Positions 24,608 to 32,908 of a stretch of 64,000 bases of DNA are shown piece by piece. The notes below the pieces were generated by a model that was not told the DNA's origin, did no database searches, and saw only the letters and a program-made list of their open reading frames with translations. Origin of the DNA: DASXQK01 sp963757155 (GTDB lineage: Bacteria; Pseudomonadota; Alphaproteobacteria; Dongiales; Dongiaceae); contig CAVWQS010000009.1 of the NCBI GenBank assembly GCA_963757155.1, positions 62,001 through 126,000 of the forward strand. Direction: 5' to 3'. The first letter of the stretch is position 1. Every line of letters begins with the position of its first letter. A program made the translations under genes and the position numbers.

Positions 24608-25259
24608 GTGATCGTAACGCTTTCCGAGCTGAGCGCCCTGGCGCAGGTCGTCGTGGTCGATCTGGTCCTGGCCGGCGACAATGCCATCGTCGTCGGCCTG
24701 GTCGCGGCGGGCCTGCCTCGCGAGCAGCGGGCGAAGGTCATCTTGACCGGCATCATCGCAGCCACGGTGCTGCGCGTATGCTTCGCCGTCGTCACCACCC
24801 AGCTGCTCCAGATCATCGGGCTTACCCTCGCCGGCGGGTCTGCTGCTGCTCTGGGTCACCTGGAAGCTCTGGCGCGAGATCAGGGCACAGAAGAGCCATG
24901 CCAAGGCAAAGGCCGCGGCCAAGGCCGCAGAAGGTGGTGCGGCCGCGCATGCCGACGATCCCATCGGTCCGCCCAAATCCATGCGCCAGGCGGTGATCCA
25001 GATCGTGCTGGCCGATATCTCCATGTCCCTGGACAACGTGCTTGCCGTGGCCGGCATCTCGCTGGAGCACACCTGGGTGCTGGTCTTCGGCCTCGTCCTC
25101 TCGGTCGCGCTCATGGGCCTGGCCGCGGCCCTCATCGCCGGCCTGCTGAAGCGCTTCCCCTGGGTCTCCTATATCGGGCTTGCCATCATCTTCTATGTCG
25201 CGGTGAAGATGATCTACTCCGGCTCCATCGACGTGATGCAGGCCACCGGCGCGACGTGA
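24608..25259 (+). pseudogene. TerC family membrane protein, frameshifted
   Basis: The first frame gives VVDLVLAGDNAIVVGLVAAG and continues to about 24835; the second frame then gives the loop and VLADISMSLDNVLAVAG, LLKRFPWVSYIGLAIIFYVA. Together they make a 216-residue TerC/YjbE-type protein with the paired acidic motifs in membrane helices that define the family, which is linked to metal (often manganese) export. One extra base in GGGT at 24836-24839 separates the halves; removing it gives LAGGLLLLWVTWKLW. The start is GTG 24608. Confidence 0.8.
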
Positions 25260-25328
25260 GCGCGGGTCGGTCCGAAAGGCGGAAGCCGCCGGGGCCCCGT
25301 TGTAGCCGGCAAGCCTCGCTCCCAAACA

Positions 25329-25542
25329 CGTCATGGTCGGCGAAGGCCGACCATCCACGAGTTGCCTGCCGCTTCCGGGTTTGACCGCAAAGGCAGTCGA
25401 TCAAGTACTACTCCGTGACCTCCGTGCCTCCGTGGTGAAAACACTTGTCAGTGATTCCACGGCACAACGATCGAGCGTGCGCGCGAAACGCGTGGCGTGC
25501 CGCGACAAACTCGTGGATGGTCGGCCTTCGCCGACCATGACG
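25329..25542. repeat. Inverted pair of a GGTCGGCGAAGGCCGACC repeat
   Basis: GTCATGGTCGGCGAAGGCCG at 25330 and its inverse at 25508-25542 flank about 145 bases. Both copies extend through CATCCACGAGTT. The same inverted pair occurs at 37583-37705. The enclosed sequence around 25414 contains TCCGTGCCTCCGTGG, related to the repeat at 58187-58319. No gene is visible. Confidence 0.75.
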
Positions 25543-25566
25543 GATAAAAAAGGGCTTTGCCGCGAC

Positions 25567-26413
25567 CTACAGCCGCAGCCCTTCGACCAGATCCACATAG
25601 CCCGGCTCATCCGGCGAGAGATGGCCGTGGCGGATCAGGAAGTCGATGTTGACCAAAGCGACGTTGAATTTGAAATCCTCCGTCTCGGCCATGCGCTTCC
25701 GCACCTCGGCGATGGGCCAGAGGGAGAAGGATTCGATCTCGCCGTCGGTGTTATGCGGCACGAAGGACTCCGGCAGAGCGATGTCATAGGCGAAGCAGAT
25801 ATCGTTGCGCAGGCCCTCGCTGCGCTCGGTGATATAGCTGACGAAGCCCACGGGCCGCGCCCGCCCGCGCCAGTGCCGAATCCATGCCCGCCTCCTCGGC
25901 GGATTCCTTGATCACATTCGCCATCAGGCTGAGGCCCATGGGCTGGCCGCCCGCGACGAGATGATCGAGCTTGCCCGGCGCCGTCTGCTTGTTGGCCGCG
26001 CGCTTGCCGACCCAGAGCTGGAGATCGTCCCCCGAACCCACGAAGCCATTCACATGCACCCCATAGGCGCGCACGCCGAACAACGGCACCGCCGCGCGCT
26101 CCATCTGCATCAGCGGCGGGGCGTAGAAATCGCTGCCCACGGGATAGGGCTCGTTGCGCCAGCCCGGGATGAGCCCCTCGGCCTTCAGCGCCAGCAGGGC
26201 TTCCGCCACCGCCTCGCTGCGCTGCTCGAAGCCGGCAAGCCCGGGATCGAGATCGACCGCCGCTTCCGAGATCCGGAACAGCTTGGGAAATTCCCGCAGC
26301 CGCTCGGCGAAATCGCCGGTGACCCATCCCACCTCCTGGTCCGCGATGCGAAACGGCCGGTAGCGGGCGCGATCCCAGATCTGGCAGGTCCGAATTCGGT
26401 CGATGAGGCTCAT
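25567..26413 (-). pseudogene. Nudix hydrolase with DUF4743 N-terminal domain, frameshifted
   Basis: The upstream frame (from ATG 26413) has the DUF4743 domain (PFRIADQEVGWVTGDF) and the start of the Nudix fold (QLWVGKRAANKQTAPGKLDH, VAGGQPMGLSLMANVIKES, AEEAG). The rest (GFVSYITERSEGLRNDICF, IESFSLWPIAEV) is in another frame. One extra base in the GC-rich run around 25850-25870 separates them. The Nudix box GX5EX7REUXEEXGU is recognisable with Lys instead of Arg (KESAEEAG). Relatives are annotated as thiamine-diphosphate-damage pyrophosphatases. The full protein would have about 280 residues. Confidence 0.8.
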
Positions 26414-26468
26414 GTCGTCTCCCTAGCAGACTTTGCCGAGGCGCTTCCAGCAGGATAGAGTTCAGTCC

Positions 26469-26756
26469 ATGAGAGCAATGCATGATCTGGGCGGCCTGCC
26501 CGCCGGCCCCGTCGAGCGCGACGAGCACGACCCGAGCCACGCCGAGCGGCGGGTCGATGCGCTGATGGCCCTGCTGCGGGCCCGCGGCCTCTTCAATGTC
26601 GACGAGATGCGCCGGACCATCGAGAGCCTGCCGCCGGAGATCTACGAGCGCCACGACTACTACGAGCGCTGGCTCTACACCATCGAGCGGCTGCTGATCG
26701 AGAAGGGCGTGCTGACGGCCCGGGAGATCGAGGACAGGCTGGCGGCCGATGGCTGA
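26469..26756 (+). CDS. Nitrile hydratase beta N-terminal-domain subunit (ScnB/ToyK-like split subunit)
   Basis: The 95-residue protein begins MRAMHDLGGLPAGPV, matching the HDLGG start of nitrile hydratase beta subunits, and continues with a helical segment (HDYYERWLYTIERLLIEKGVLT). It covers only the N-terminal part of a normal beta subunit. The C-terminal part is the next gene, which overlaps by eight bases. Such split beta subunits occur in thiocyanate hydrolase (scnB-scnA-scnC) and in three-subunit nitrile hydratases. The start may also be the ATG at 26478. Confidence 0.8.
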   Translation: MRAMHDLGGLPAGPVERDEHDPSHAERRVDALMALLRARGLFNVDEMRRTIESLPPEIYERHDYYERWLYTIERLLIEKGVLTAREIEDRLAADG

Positions 26757-27039
26757 GCCCGCCTTCAAGCCCGGTGCTGCGGTACGGGTGCGCGACCTGC
26801 CGGTGAAGGGCCATATGCGCACGCCCGGCTATATCCGTGGACGCAAGGGCCGGATCGAGACCCTGCAGGGGTTCTTCCCCAATCCCGAGCGGCTCGCCTA
26901 TGGCGCCGACGGGCTGCCGGCCGTGCCCCTCTATCTCGTGCGCTTTCCCCAAAGCGAGATCTGGCCGGGTTATGACAGCGCCGGCGACAGCCTCGCCCTC
27001 GACATTTTCGAGCATTGGCTCGAGCCCGCGGAGAGCTGA
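26749..27039 (+). CDS. Nitrile hydratase beta C-terminal (SH3-like) subunit (ScnA-like split subunit)
   Basis: The 96-residue protein is the SH3-like C-terminal half of a nitrile hydratase beta subunit: FKPGAAVRVRDLPVKGHMRT, then PGYIRGRKGRIETLQGFFPN and YLVRFPQSEIWP. Its ATG lies inside the previous gene and three bases separate it from the alpha gene. The three products should form one heteromeric metalloenzyme. Confidence 0.85.
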   Translation: MAEPAFKPGAAVRVRDLPVKGHMRTPGYIRGRKGRIETLQGFFPNPERLAYGADGLPAVPLYLVRFPQSEIWPGYDSAGDSLALDIFEHWLEPAES

Positions 27040-27042
27040 ACC

Positions 27043-27682
27043 ATGGCCCATGATCATCACCACGAGGAGGCGGGGCATGGCCATCCTCATCCCGGCAAAA
27101 GCGATCACCCGGTTCGCGATCTGGGAAAGGCGCGAGGCAGCGATCCGCAGCCTGCTGATCGAGAAGGGTCTCGTCACCGCCGAGGAGATCCGCCGCAAGA
27201 TCGAGGAATGGGAGCAGAAGACGCCGGCCGATGGCGCCCGGGTCGTGGCCCGGGCCTGGAGCGACCCCGCCTATGAGGCGCGGCTGCTGGCCGATGCCAA
27301 TGCGGCGGTGCTGGAGCTCGGCATCGATTCCAGCGCGGTCAAGCTGGTGGCCCTGAAGAACACCGCGCGGCTGCATCACCTCGTGGTCTGCACGCTCTGC
27401 TCCTGCTATCCCCGCACGGTCCTCGGCCTGCCGCCGGCCTGGTACAAGGCCAAGGCCTATCGCAGCCGCGCGGTCTCGGAGCCCCGCCAGGTGCTGGCCG
27501 AGTTCGGGACGGTGCTGCCGCCGGAGGTGGAGCTCAGGGTCGTCGACAGCACCGCCGACTGCCGCTATCTCGTCCTGCCGCTGCGCCCGCCCGGCAGCGA
27601 ATCCCTCGACGAGGCCGCGCTCGCAGCACTGGTGACCCGCGACTCCATGATCGGCGTCGCCCCCGCCACAACGCCCGCCTGA
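27043..27682 (+). pseudogene. Cobalt-type nitrile hydratase alpha / thiocyanate hydrolase gamma subunit, frameshifted near the N terminus
   Basis: The ATG at 27043 begins a His-rich N terminus (MAHDHHHEEAGHGHPH) typical of nitrile hydratase alpha subunits. One extra C in the CCC run at 27108-27110 shifts the frame; removing it joins GKSDHRFAIWERREAAIRSL. The metal-binding loop VCTLCSCYPRTVLGLPP is the cobalt-type claw. The rest (AYRSRAVSEPRQVLAEFG, DCRYLVLPLRPPG) is normal for the family. The product hydrates nitriles to amides or hydrolyses thiocyanate; the split-subunit gene order resembles scnB-scnA-scnC, but substrate cannot be decided. Confidence 0.85.
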
Positions 27683-27684
27683 TC

Positions 27685-28410
27685 ATGGCGTCAGGGCCGG
27701 GCGCCCCCTGGCGGCACTTTCTGCTCGCCGGTCTCATCGTCGCCGGCTTGATCCTTCTGCTCTACTGGCTGTTCGCGGACCGCCTGTCGAGCAATCAGGA
27801 TATGCGGATCGTCTATATGGGCGGCTTTCTGGTGCTGCTGCTCGCCGGCCTCATCGGGCGCTCCTCGACAACTCCGCTGTCGAGCCTGGGCAAGACCTTG
27901 GGGCAGCTCGCCTTCTGGGGGGCCATGATCCTGCTGCTCATCGGCGGCTACAGCTATCGCGGCGAGCTTCGGCCCTTCGCCGACCGGATCCTGGGCGAGC
28001 TCGATCCCTCCCGGCCCCGGACGGACGATTCCCTCTCCTCCGCGGCCAACGCGATATTCACCAAGGCCGATGACGGCCAGTTCCACATCCGGGCCGAGAT
28101 CGGCGGCGTGCCGGTGAGCTTCATTCTCGATACGGGCGCCAGCGACGTCATGCTGACGCCGGCCGACGCCCGGCGCCTGGGCTTCAATCCCGCCAGCCTC
28201 GCTTTTACGAGGCGCTATGAGACGGCCAATGGCACGGTCGAGGGCGCGCCGGTCACCTTGCCGGCCGTCGATATCGGCCCGATCCACCTGACCGAGGTCG
28301 CGGCGTCGGTCTCCCAGTCCGACGGCGGCAGCTCGCTCCTGGGCATGAGCTTCCTCAGCCGCCTCTCCAGCTTCCGCATCGAAGGCCCCAAACTGACACT
28401 TGTGCAATAA
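27685..28410 (+). CDS. Retropepsin-like clan AA aspartic protease (TIGR02281 type), membrane anchored
   Basis: The N-terminal 90 residues hold three membrane segments. A single-lobe aspartic protease domain follows: FHIRAEIGGVPVSFILDTGAS with the catalytic DTGA, then LTPADARRLGF and a flap region, and SSLLGMSFLSRLSSFRIEG. Single-lobe enzymes work as dimers. The gene starts two bases after the nitrile hydratase operon and may be co-transcribed with it, although it is a common stand-alone gene in Alphaproteobacteria. Confidence 0.88.
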   Translation: MASGPGAPWRHFLLAGLIVAGLILLLYWLFADRLSSNQDMRIVYMGGFLVLLLAGLIGRSSTTPLSSLGKTLGQLAFWGAMILLLIGGYSYRGELRPFADRILGELDPSRPRTDDSLSSAANAIFTKADDGQFHIRAEIGGVPVSFILDTGASDVMLTPADARRLGFNPASLAFTRRYETANGTVEGAPVTLPAVDIGPIHLTEVAASVSQSDGGSSLLGMSFLSRLSSFRIEGPKLTLVQ

Positions 28411-28527
28411 AGCTCGCACATTAGGCTAAACTCGTGCCATAATGCCTGCTGGGACAACAGAAATCCTGGATAGTCGATCGAGAGATCGGGGACCGGCGGG
28501 CGATGCGGGGTCGGGGCGAGACGGAGG

Positions 28528-29127
28528 GTGCGACGGGGCCGGGGGCGTTCAACCCTGGGACGATCGGCCCTGCTGCTATCACTGCTTCTGCTGGCGGCCT
28601 GCGCCAGGACCAACGGGGTCGCCCCGTCGGCGCCCCAGACCGCCATGATGCCGGGGAACCCCGGATCACCCGACGGGATCCATCCCTACCAGGGCAGCCT
28701 CATCCAATGCGTCACCTATGCCCGGCAGGTCTCCGGCATCGACATCATGGGCGATGCCTGGAGCTGGTGGGACGGGGCCTCTGGAAAATACGACCGCGGG
28801 CATCAGCCTCGCTTCATGGCCGTCCTGGTGCTGAGCCGGACCCAGCGGCTGAAGCTCGGCCATTTGGCCGTGGTGATGGACATCATGGGACCGCGCCAGA
28901 TCCGCGTCACCCACGCCAATTTCGGCAGCGATCCGGTGAGCCGGCGCGTCATCTATGATTCGATGCCGGTGGCGGACGTCTCCCCCGACAACGACTGGAG
29001 CCTGGTGCGCTTCTGGAACTACCAGGCCCAGGCCTGGGGCATCCTCTACCCCGCCTCCGGCTTCATCTATCCCGAGAAGACCGGCATGACCCTGACATCG
29101 GCCTCAGCCTCGGTGCCAGGCTCCTAG
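28528..29127 (+). CDS. CHAP-domain lipoprotein
   Basis: The signal peptide ends with the lipobox LLLLAAC, giving a lipoprotein anchored near residue 25. The CHAP domain holds the catalytic cysteine in GSLIQCVTYARQVSG and the histidine in IRVTHANFGSD, preceded by GHLAVVMDI. CHAP enzymes cleave peptidoglycan amide bonds. The GTG start at 28528 lies directly against a purine run and is uncertain. It is convergent with the TetR gene and overlaps its end by four bases. Confidence 0.82.
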   Translation: MRRGRGRSTLGRSALLLSLLLLAACARTNGVAPSAPQTAMMPGNPGSPDGIHPYQGSLIQCVTYARQVSGIDIMGDAWSWWDGASGKYDRGHQPRFMAVLVLSRTQRLKLGHLAVVMDIMGPRQIRVTHANFGSDPVSRRVIYDSMPVADVSPDNDWSLVRFWNYQAQAWGILYPASGFIYPEKTGMTLTSASASVPGS

Positions 29128-29756
29128 GTGCCAGGAGCGCCATAGGCCTTCAGGAACACCTCCACCGCCGCCGCCACCTGCCTGTCGCATTCGGCGGGGG
29201 TCGGCCGGGTCCCGGTGTCGAAGAGGCAGCGCAGATGCAGGTCCACCTTGACCAGGCTGAGGAGCTGGCGGGCCGCCAGGGCCGGGTCATCGATTGAGAG
29301 CTTGCCCTCGGCCACCGCCTCCGCCAGGAAGCCGGCGAGGCAATCCTGCATCACCATGGGCCCCGCGCGGTAGAAGATCCGGCCGAGATCGGGAAAGCGA
29401 TCGGCCTCGGCGACCATCATCCGGAACATCCGCACCCGCTCGGGATCGATCAGCACCTCGAGGAAATGCTGGCCGATCCGGGTCAGCGCCTGGCGCAGCG
29501 GCAGGTGGGCCTCCATGATGGCCCGGATCTCCCCGGTCAGCCGCCCGGCCACCTGGGCGACGATGGCGGCGAAGAGATCGCTCTTGCTCTTGAAATGGGC
29601 ATAGACCGTGGCCTTGGAGACCCCGGCGGCCTTGGCCACCGCATCCATCGAGGCGGCCTCGAAGCCCTTGGCGATGAATACGCCCCTCGCCGCCTGGAGA
29701 ATCTCCTGAGCCTTTGGGCTCGGCATGGCCTCGAGCTGGGTCAGCGGGTCGGGCAT
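29124..29756 (-). CDS. TetR-family repressor of the adjacent emrAB pump
   Basis: The 210-residue protein has the TetR helix-turn-helix (EILQAARGVFIAKGFEAASM, then VAKAAGVSKATVYAHFKSK) and a helical ligand domain (HLPLRQALTRIGQHF, the TetR_C_7 type). It is divergent from emrA, and three copies of an ACTGnACnGTTCAgT site lie between them, so it most likely represses both itself and the pump. The ATG at 29756 is preferred to an internal ATG at 29726. Confidence 0.88.
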   Translation of the reverse strand: MPDPLTQLEAMPSPKAQEILQAARGVFIAKGFEAASMDAVAKAAGVSKATVYAHFKSKSDLFAAIVAQVAGRLTGEIRAIMEAHLPLRQALTRIGQHFLEVLIDPERVRMFRMMVAEADRFPDLGRIFYRAGPMVMQDCLAGFLAEAVAEGKLSIDDPALAARQLLSLVKVDLHLRCLFDTGTRPTPAECDRQVAAAVEVFLKAYGAPGT

Positions 29757-29771
29757 TCTCACTCCAACTAG

Positions 29772-29863
29772 ACTGCACGGTTCAGTTTTCTGTTGACTCA
29801 AGATAAGCCGATCGCTGATCCTATGCAAGCAGACTGAACCGTTCAGTTCACTGGACCGTTCAT
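29772..29863. promoter_or_regulatory. Three TetR operator copies between tetR and emrA
   Basis: The near-perfect dyad ACTGAACCGTTCAGT lies at 29833-29847. Related sites are ACTGCACGGTTCAGT at 29772-29786 and ACTGGACCGTTCAT at 29850-29863. They sit between the divergent genes, two of them close together on the emrA side. Confidence 0.8.
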
Positions 29864-29895
29864 AGACTGGCCCGTTCCGGAGCCTGGACCCGACA

Positions 29896-31191
29896 ATGCC
29901 CGATGACGCGCCACTCAAGTCCGAGGCTGCCCCGAGGCCAGATCCGGCAATAGCCGAGGCGCGGACCGCCAAGCCCAGTGAGAAGCCGGTCCGGACGGCA
30001 ACGCCCGAGGCTGTCTCCGCCAAGCGCAAGAAATCCAACCTGCGCCGTCTCATCGCCCTCGTGGTGCTGGCCGTCGCCGTCATCGGCGGCGCCACCTATT
30101 GGTGGCTGAACCGCGGGCTGGTCTCCACCGACGACGCCTTCGTCGACGGCAATGCGGTGACCCTCAGCCCCCAGGTCGGCGGCAAGGTGCTGCGGCTTCT
30201 CATCGACGACAATCAGCCGGTCAAGGCCGGCGATCTGCTGCTGGAGATCGACCCCCGCGACTATGCGGCGGCGCGCGACAGCGCCAAGGCCCAGCTCGCC
30301 CGCGCCGAGGCCGCCGAGGCGGAGGCGAGCGCCAATCTCGACCTGACCAAGGCCAGCACGGCGGCCAGCATCGCCTCGGCCGAGGCCGGCGTCGATCTGG
30401 CGACGGCGGCGCTGGCCCAGGCCAAGGCCCAGCTCGTCTCCACGACCGCCGAGGCCGACCGGGCCGCGGCCGACGTCAAGCGCTACCGCACCCTGACCAA
30501 GCAGGATTACGCCTCCCACCAGACCCTCGACCAGGCCGAGGCCACGGCGCGCAGCAGCGCGGCGCAGGAGCTTTCCGACACCCAAGGCGTCACGGTCGCC
30601 CAGGCGAAGATCGGCCAGGCCCAGGCGGCCCTCGATCAAGCCCGCACGGCGGCGCAGCAGGTCGCGGTCAAGGCCGCCCAGCTGCTCTCCGCCAAGGCCG
30701 ATGTCGAGGCCGCCCGCGCCGCGCTCCACACCGCCGAGATCAACCTCGCCTATACCAAGATCCAGGCGCCGCAGACCGGCTATATCACGCGGCGCCAGGT
30801 CAATGCCGGCGATGTCGTGGAGAAGAACCAGATCCTGGCCACCCTGGTCTATGGCCAGCCCTGGGTGACGGCGAATTACAAGGAAACCCAGCTCACCGAC
30901 ATGCGGCCCGGCCAGCCCGTGACCATCCATGTCGATGCCTATCCCGGCGTCGACTTCAGGGGCCATGTCGACAGCATCATGCATGGCAGCGGCTCGCATT
31001 TCAGCCTGCTGCCGCCGGAGAACGCGACGGGCAATTACGTCAAGGTCGTCCAGCGCGTGCCGGTGAAGATCGTCTTCGACGAAGATGCGGCGACGCTGGA
31101 GAAGGACGGCCATGTGCTCGGCCTCGGCATGTCCGCCGTGCCCACCGTCAACATGCGACCCGGCGCGAGCAACGCCGCGACAACGAAGTAA
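29896..31191 (+). CDS. emrA: EmrA-type membrane fusion protein (HlyD family)
   Basis: The N-terminal 45 residues are polar, then one membrane segment (LIALVVLAVAVIGGATYWW). The periplasmic part starts with the EmrA signature LVSTDDAFVDGNAVTLSPQV, followed by the lipoyl half (PVKAGDLLLEIDPRDY), a long Ala-rich coiled coil (about residues 130-270), and the closing ARTGYI-like APQTGYITRRQVNAGDVV. It bridges the EmrB pump to an outer membrane channel. It is 12 bases upstream of emrB. Confidence 0.92.
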   Translation: MPDDAPLKSEAAPRPDPAIAEARTAKPSEKPVRTATPEAVSAKRKKSNLRRLIALVVLAVAVIGGATYWWLNRGLVSTDDAFVDGNAVTLSPQVGGKVLRLLIDDNQPVKAGDLLLEIDPRDYAAARDSAKAQLARAEAAEAEASANLDLTKASTAASIASAEAGVDLATAALAQAKAQLVSTTAEADRAAADVKRYRTLTKQDYASHQTLDQAEATARSSAAQELSDTQGVTVAQAKIGQAQAALDQARTAAQQVAVKAAQLLSAKADVEAARAALHTAEINLAYTKIQAPQTGYITRRQVNAGDVVEKNQILATLVYGQPWVTANYKETQLTDMRPGQPVTIHVDAYPGVDFRGHVDSIMHGSGSHFSLLPPENATGNYVKVVQRVPVKIVFDEDAATLEKDGHVLGLGMSAVPTVNMRPGASNAATTK

Positions 31192-31203
31192 CGGCGCGCC
31201 GGC

Positions 31204-32844
31204 ATGAGTGCCACCGGCGACACGGCCCGCAAGCCCATCGTCTATCGGCCGGCCCATGCGACCCTGCCGGCTGCGCAACCCCAGGCGACCCCCTGGATCA
31301 TCGCCCCCATCGTGGCGCTGGCGGCCTTCATGGAGGTGCTGGACATCTCCATCGCCAATGTCTCGCTGCAGCATATCGCCGGCAGCCTGGGCGCGAGCCA
31401 GGACGAGGCGACCTGGGTGCTCACTTCCTATCTCGTCACCAATGCCATCGTGCTGCCCATCACCGGCTGGCTCTCCGCCGTCTTCGGGCGCAAGCGCTTC
31501 TACCTCGCCTGCATCCTGGGCTTCGGCATCAGCTCCTTCTTCTGCGGGCTGGCGCCCTCCCTCGGGCTGCTGATCCTGTTCCGCGCCATCCAGGGCCTGA
31601 CCGGCGGCGGGCTGCAGCCGGCAGCCCAGGCGATCCTGGCCGATACCTTCACCCCCGCCCAGCGCGGCATGGCCTTCGCCTTCTACGGCATCGCCGTGGT
31701 CTTCGCGCCGGCCATCGGACCGACCTTGGGCGGCTGGATCACCGACAATTACAGCTGGCACTGGATCTTCCTGATCAACGTGCCCATCAGCATCGGCCTC
31801 TATTTCCTGATCGATGCGATGATCGAGGATCCGCCTCATCTGGTCGAGGAGCGCGCGCGGCTGAAGGAGAAGGGCGTCAAGGTCGACTACTGGGGCTTCG
31901 CCTTCCTGATCGTCGGCCTGGGCGCGCTGCAATATGTGCTGGACCGCGGCCAGGAGAACGACTGGTTCGCCGACAACACCATCACCGCCTTCGCCATCGC
32001 CTCGGCCGCCGGCATCATCGCCTTCATCGTCTGGGAGCTGCGGCAGGAAAATCCGCTGACCGATCTCAAGCTGCTGAAGAACCCGAACTTCGCCGTCGCC
32101 AATGTGATGATGTTCCTGGTGGGCTTCATCCTGCTGGGCTCGACCCAGCTGATCCCGCAATTCGTCCAGTCGCTCCTGGGATATACCGCGACCACGGCGG
32201 GGATGGTGCTCTCGCCCGGCGGATTCTCCATCATTCTCCTGATGCCCCTGGTGGGGCGCCTGATCTCGCGCATCGACGCGCGCTACATGATCGTCTTCGG
32301 CCTCGCCCTCTCGGCGGCGGCCCTCTACCACATGACTTCCTTCGATACCGATGTCGATTACTGGACGGTGGTCATCGCCCGCATCTTCCAGGCCGCGGGG
32401 CTCGCCTTCCTCTTCATTCCCATCTCGACCGTCGCCTATGTCGGCATACCCAGGGAGAAGAACAACAACGCCTCGGCCATCATCAACCTGTCGCGCAATC
32501 TGGGCGGCAGCATCGGCATCGCGCTGCTCACCACCTTCCTGGCGCGGCGCACGCAATATCACCGCAGCATCCTGGTCGATCACATCGCCGGCGGGGACCA
32601 TCAATACGAAGCGACGGCCGCGCATATGGCGCAGCATATGGCTACGATGCTGGGCGGCTCGACGCGCCAGGCCATGCAGCTGGCCCAGGCCCAGATCGAC
32701 ATGATGGTCAACCGCCAGGCGGCGATGCTCTCCTATATCGACGACTTCATGCTGCTGGCGATCCTCTTCGCCGGCGTGATCCCCTTCATCTTCCTGATGA
32801 AGAAGCCGCCCTCGGTGCATGGCCCGGGGGCGGGCGGGCATTGA
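31204..32844 (+). CDS. emrB: DHA2-family drug efflux MFS permease (EmrB/QacA type)
   Basis: The 546-residue protein has 14 membrane segments. Family motifs include VLDISIANVSLQHIAGSLG, FGRKRFYLACILGFGISS and the motif C region GPTLGGWITDNYSWHWIF. It exports hydrophobic compounds by proton antiport together with EmrA. The pair is probably induced through the TetR repressor encoded upstream. No outer membrane channel gene is adjacent. Confidence 0.93.
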   Translation: MSATGDTARKPIVYRPAHATLPAAQPQATPWIIAPIVALAAFMEVLDISIANVSLQHIAGSLGASQDEATWVLTSYLVTNAIVLPITGWLSAVFGRKRFYLACILGFGISSFFCGLAPSLGLLILFRAIQGLTGGGLQPAAQAILADTFTPAQRGMAFAFYGIAVVFAPAIGPTLGGWITDNYSWHWIFLINVPISIGLYFLIDAMIEDPPHLVEERARLKEKGVKVDYWGFAFLIVGLGALQYVLDRGQENDWFADNTITAFAIASAAGIIAFIVWELRQENPLTDLKLLKNPNFAVANVMMFLVGFILLGSTQLIPQFVQSLLGYTATTAGMVLSPGGFSIILLMPLVGRLISRIDARYMIVFGLALSAAALYHMTSFDTDVDYWTVVIARIFQAAGLAFLFIPISTVAYVGIPREKNNNASAIINLSRNLGGSIGIALLTTFLARRTQYHRSILVDHIAGGDHQYEATAAHMAQHMATMLGGSTRQAMQLAQAQIDMMVNRQAAMLSYIDDFMLLAILFAGVIPFIFLMKKPPSVHGPGAGGH

Positions 32845-32908
32845 AAGCACTCTTTCGTTGCTTCCGCGGGAATGACGATATGAGAGTTGTGGTACATCTT
32901 CGATTCTG

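Noticed and set aside
26469..27682. Naming the three-gene operon scnBAC outright
   Set aside because: The order fits thiocyanate hydrolase, but the alpha-like subunit reads like nitrile hydratase (CTLCSCYPRTVLGLPP) and sequence alone does not decide the substrate.
29860..32850. A very long open frame antisense to emrA and emrB
   Set aside because: It is Gly/Asp/His-rich with no known domain, and the opposite strand encodes clear transporter proteins. Long antisense frames are common in GC-rich genes.
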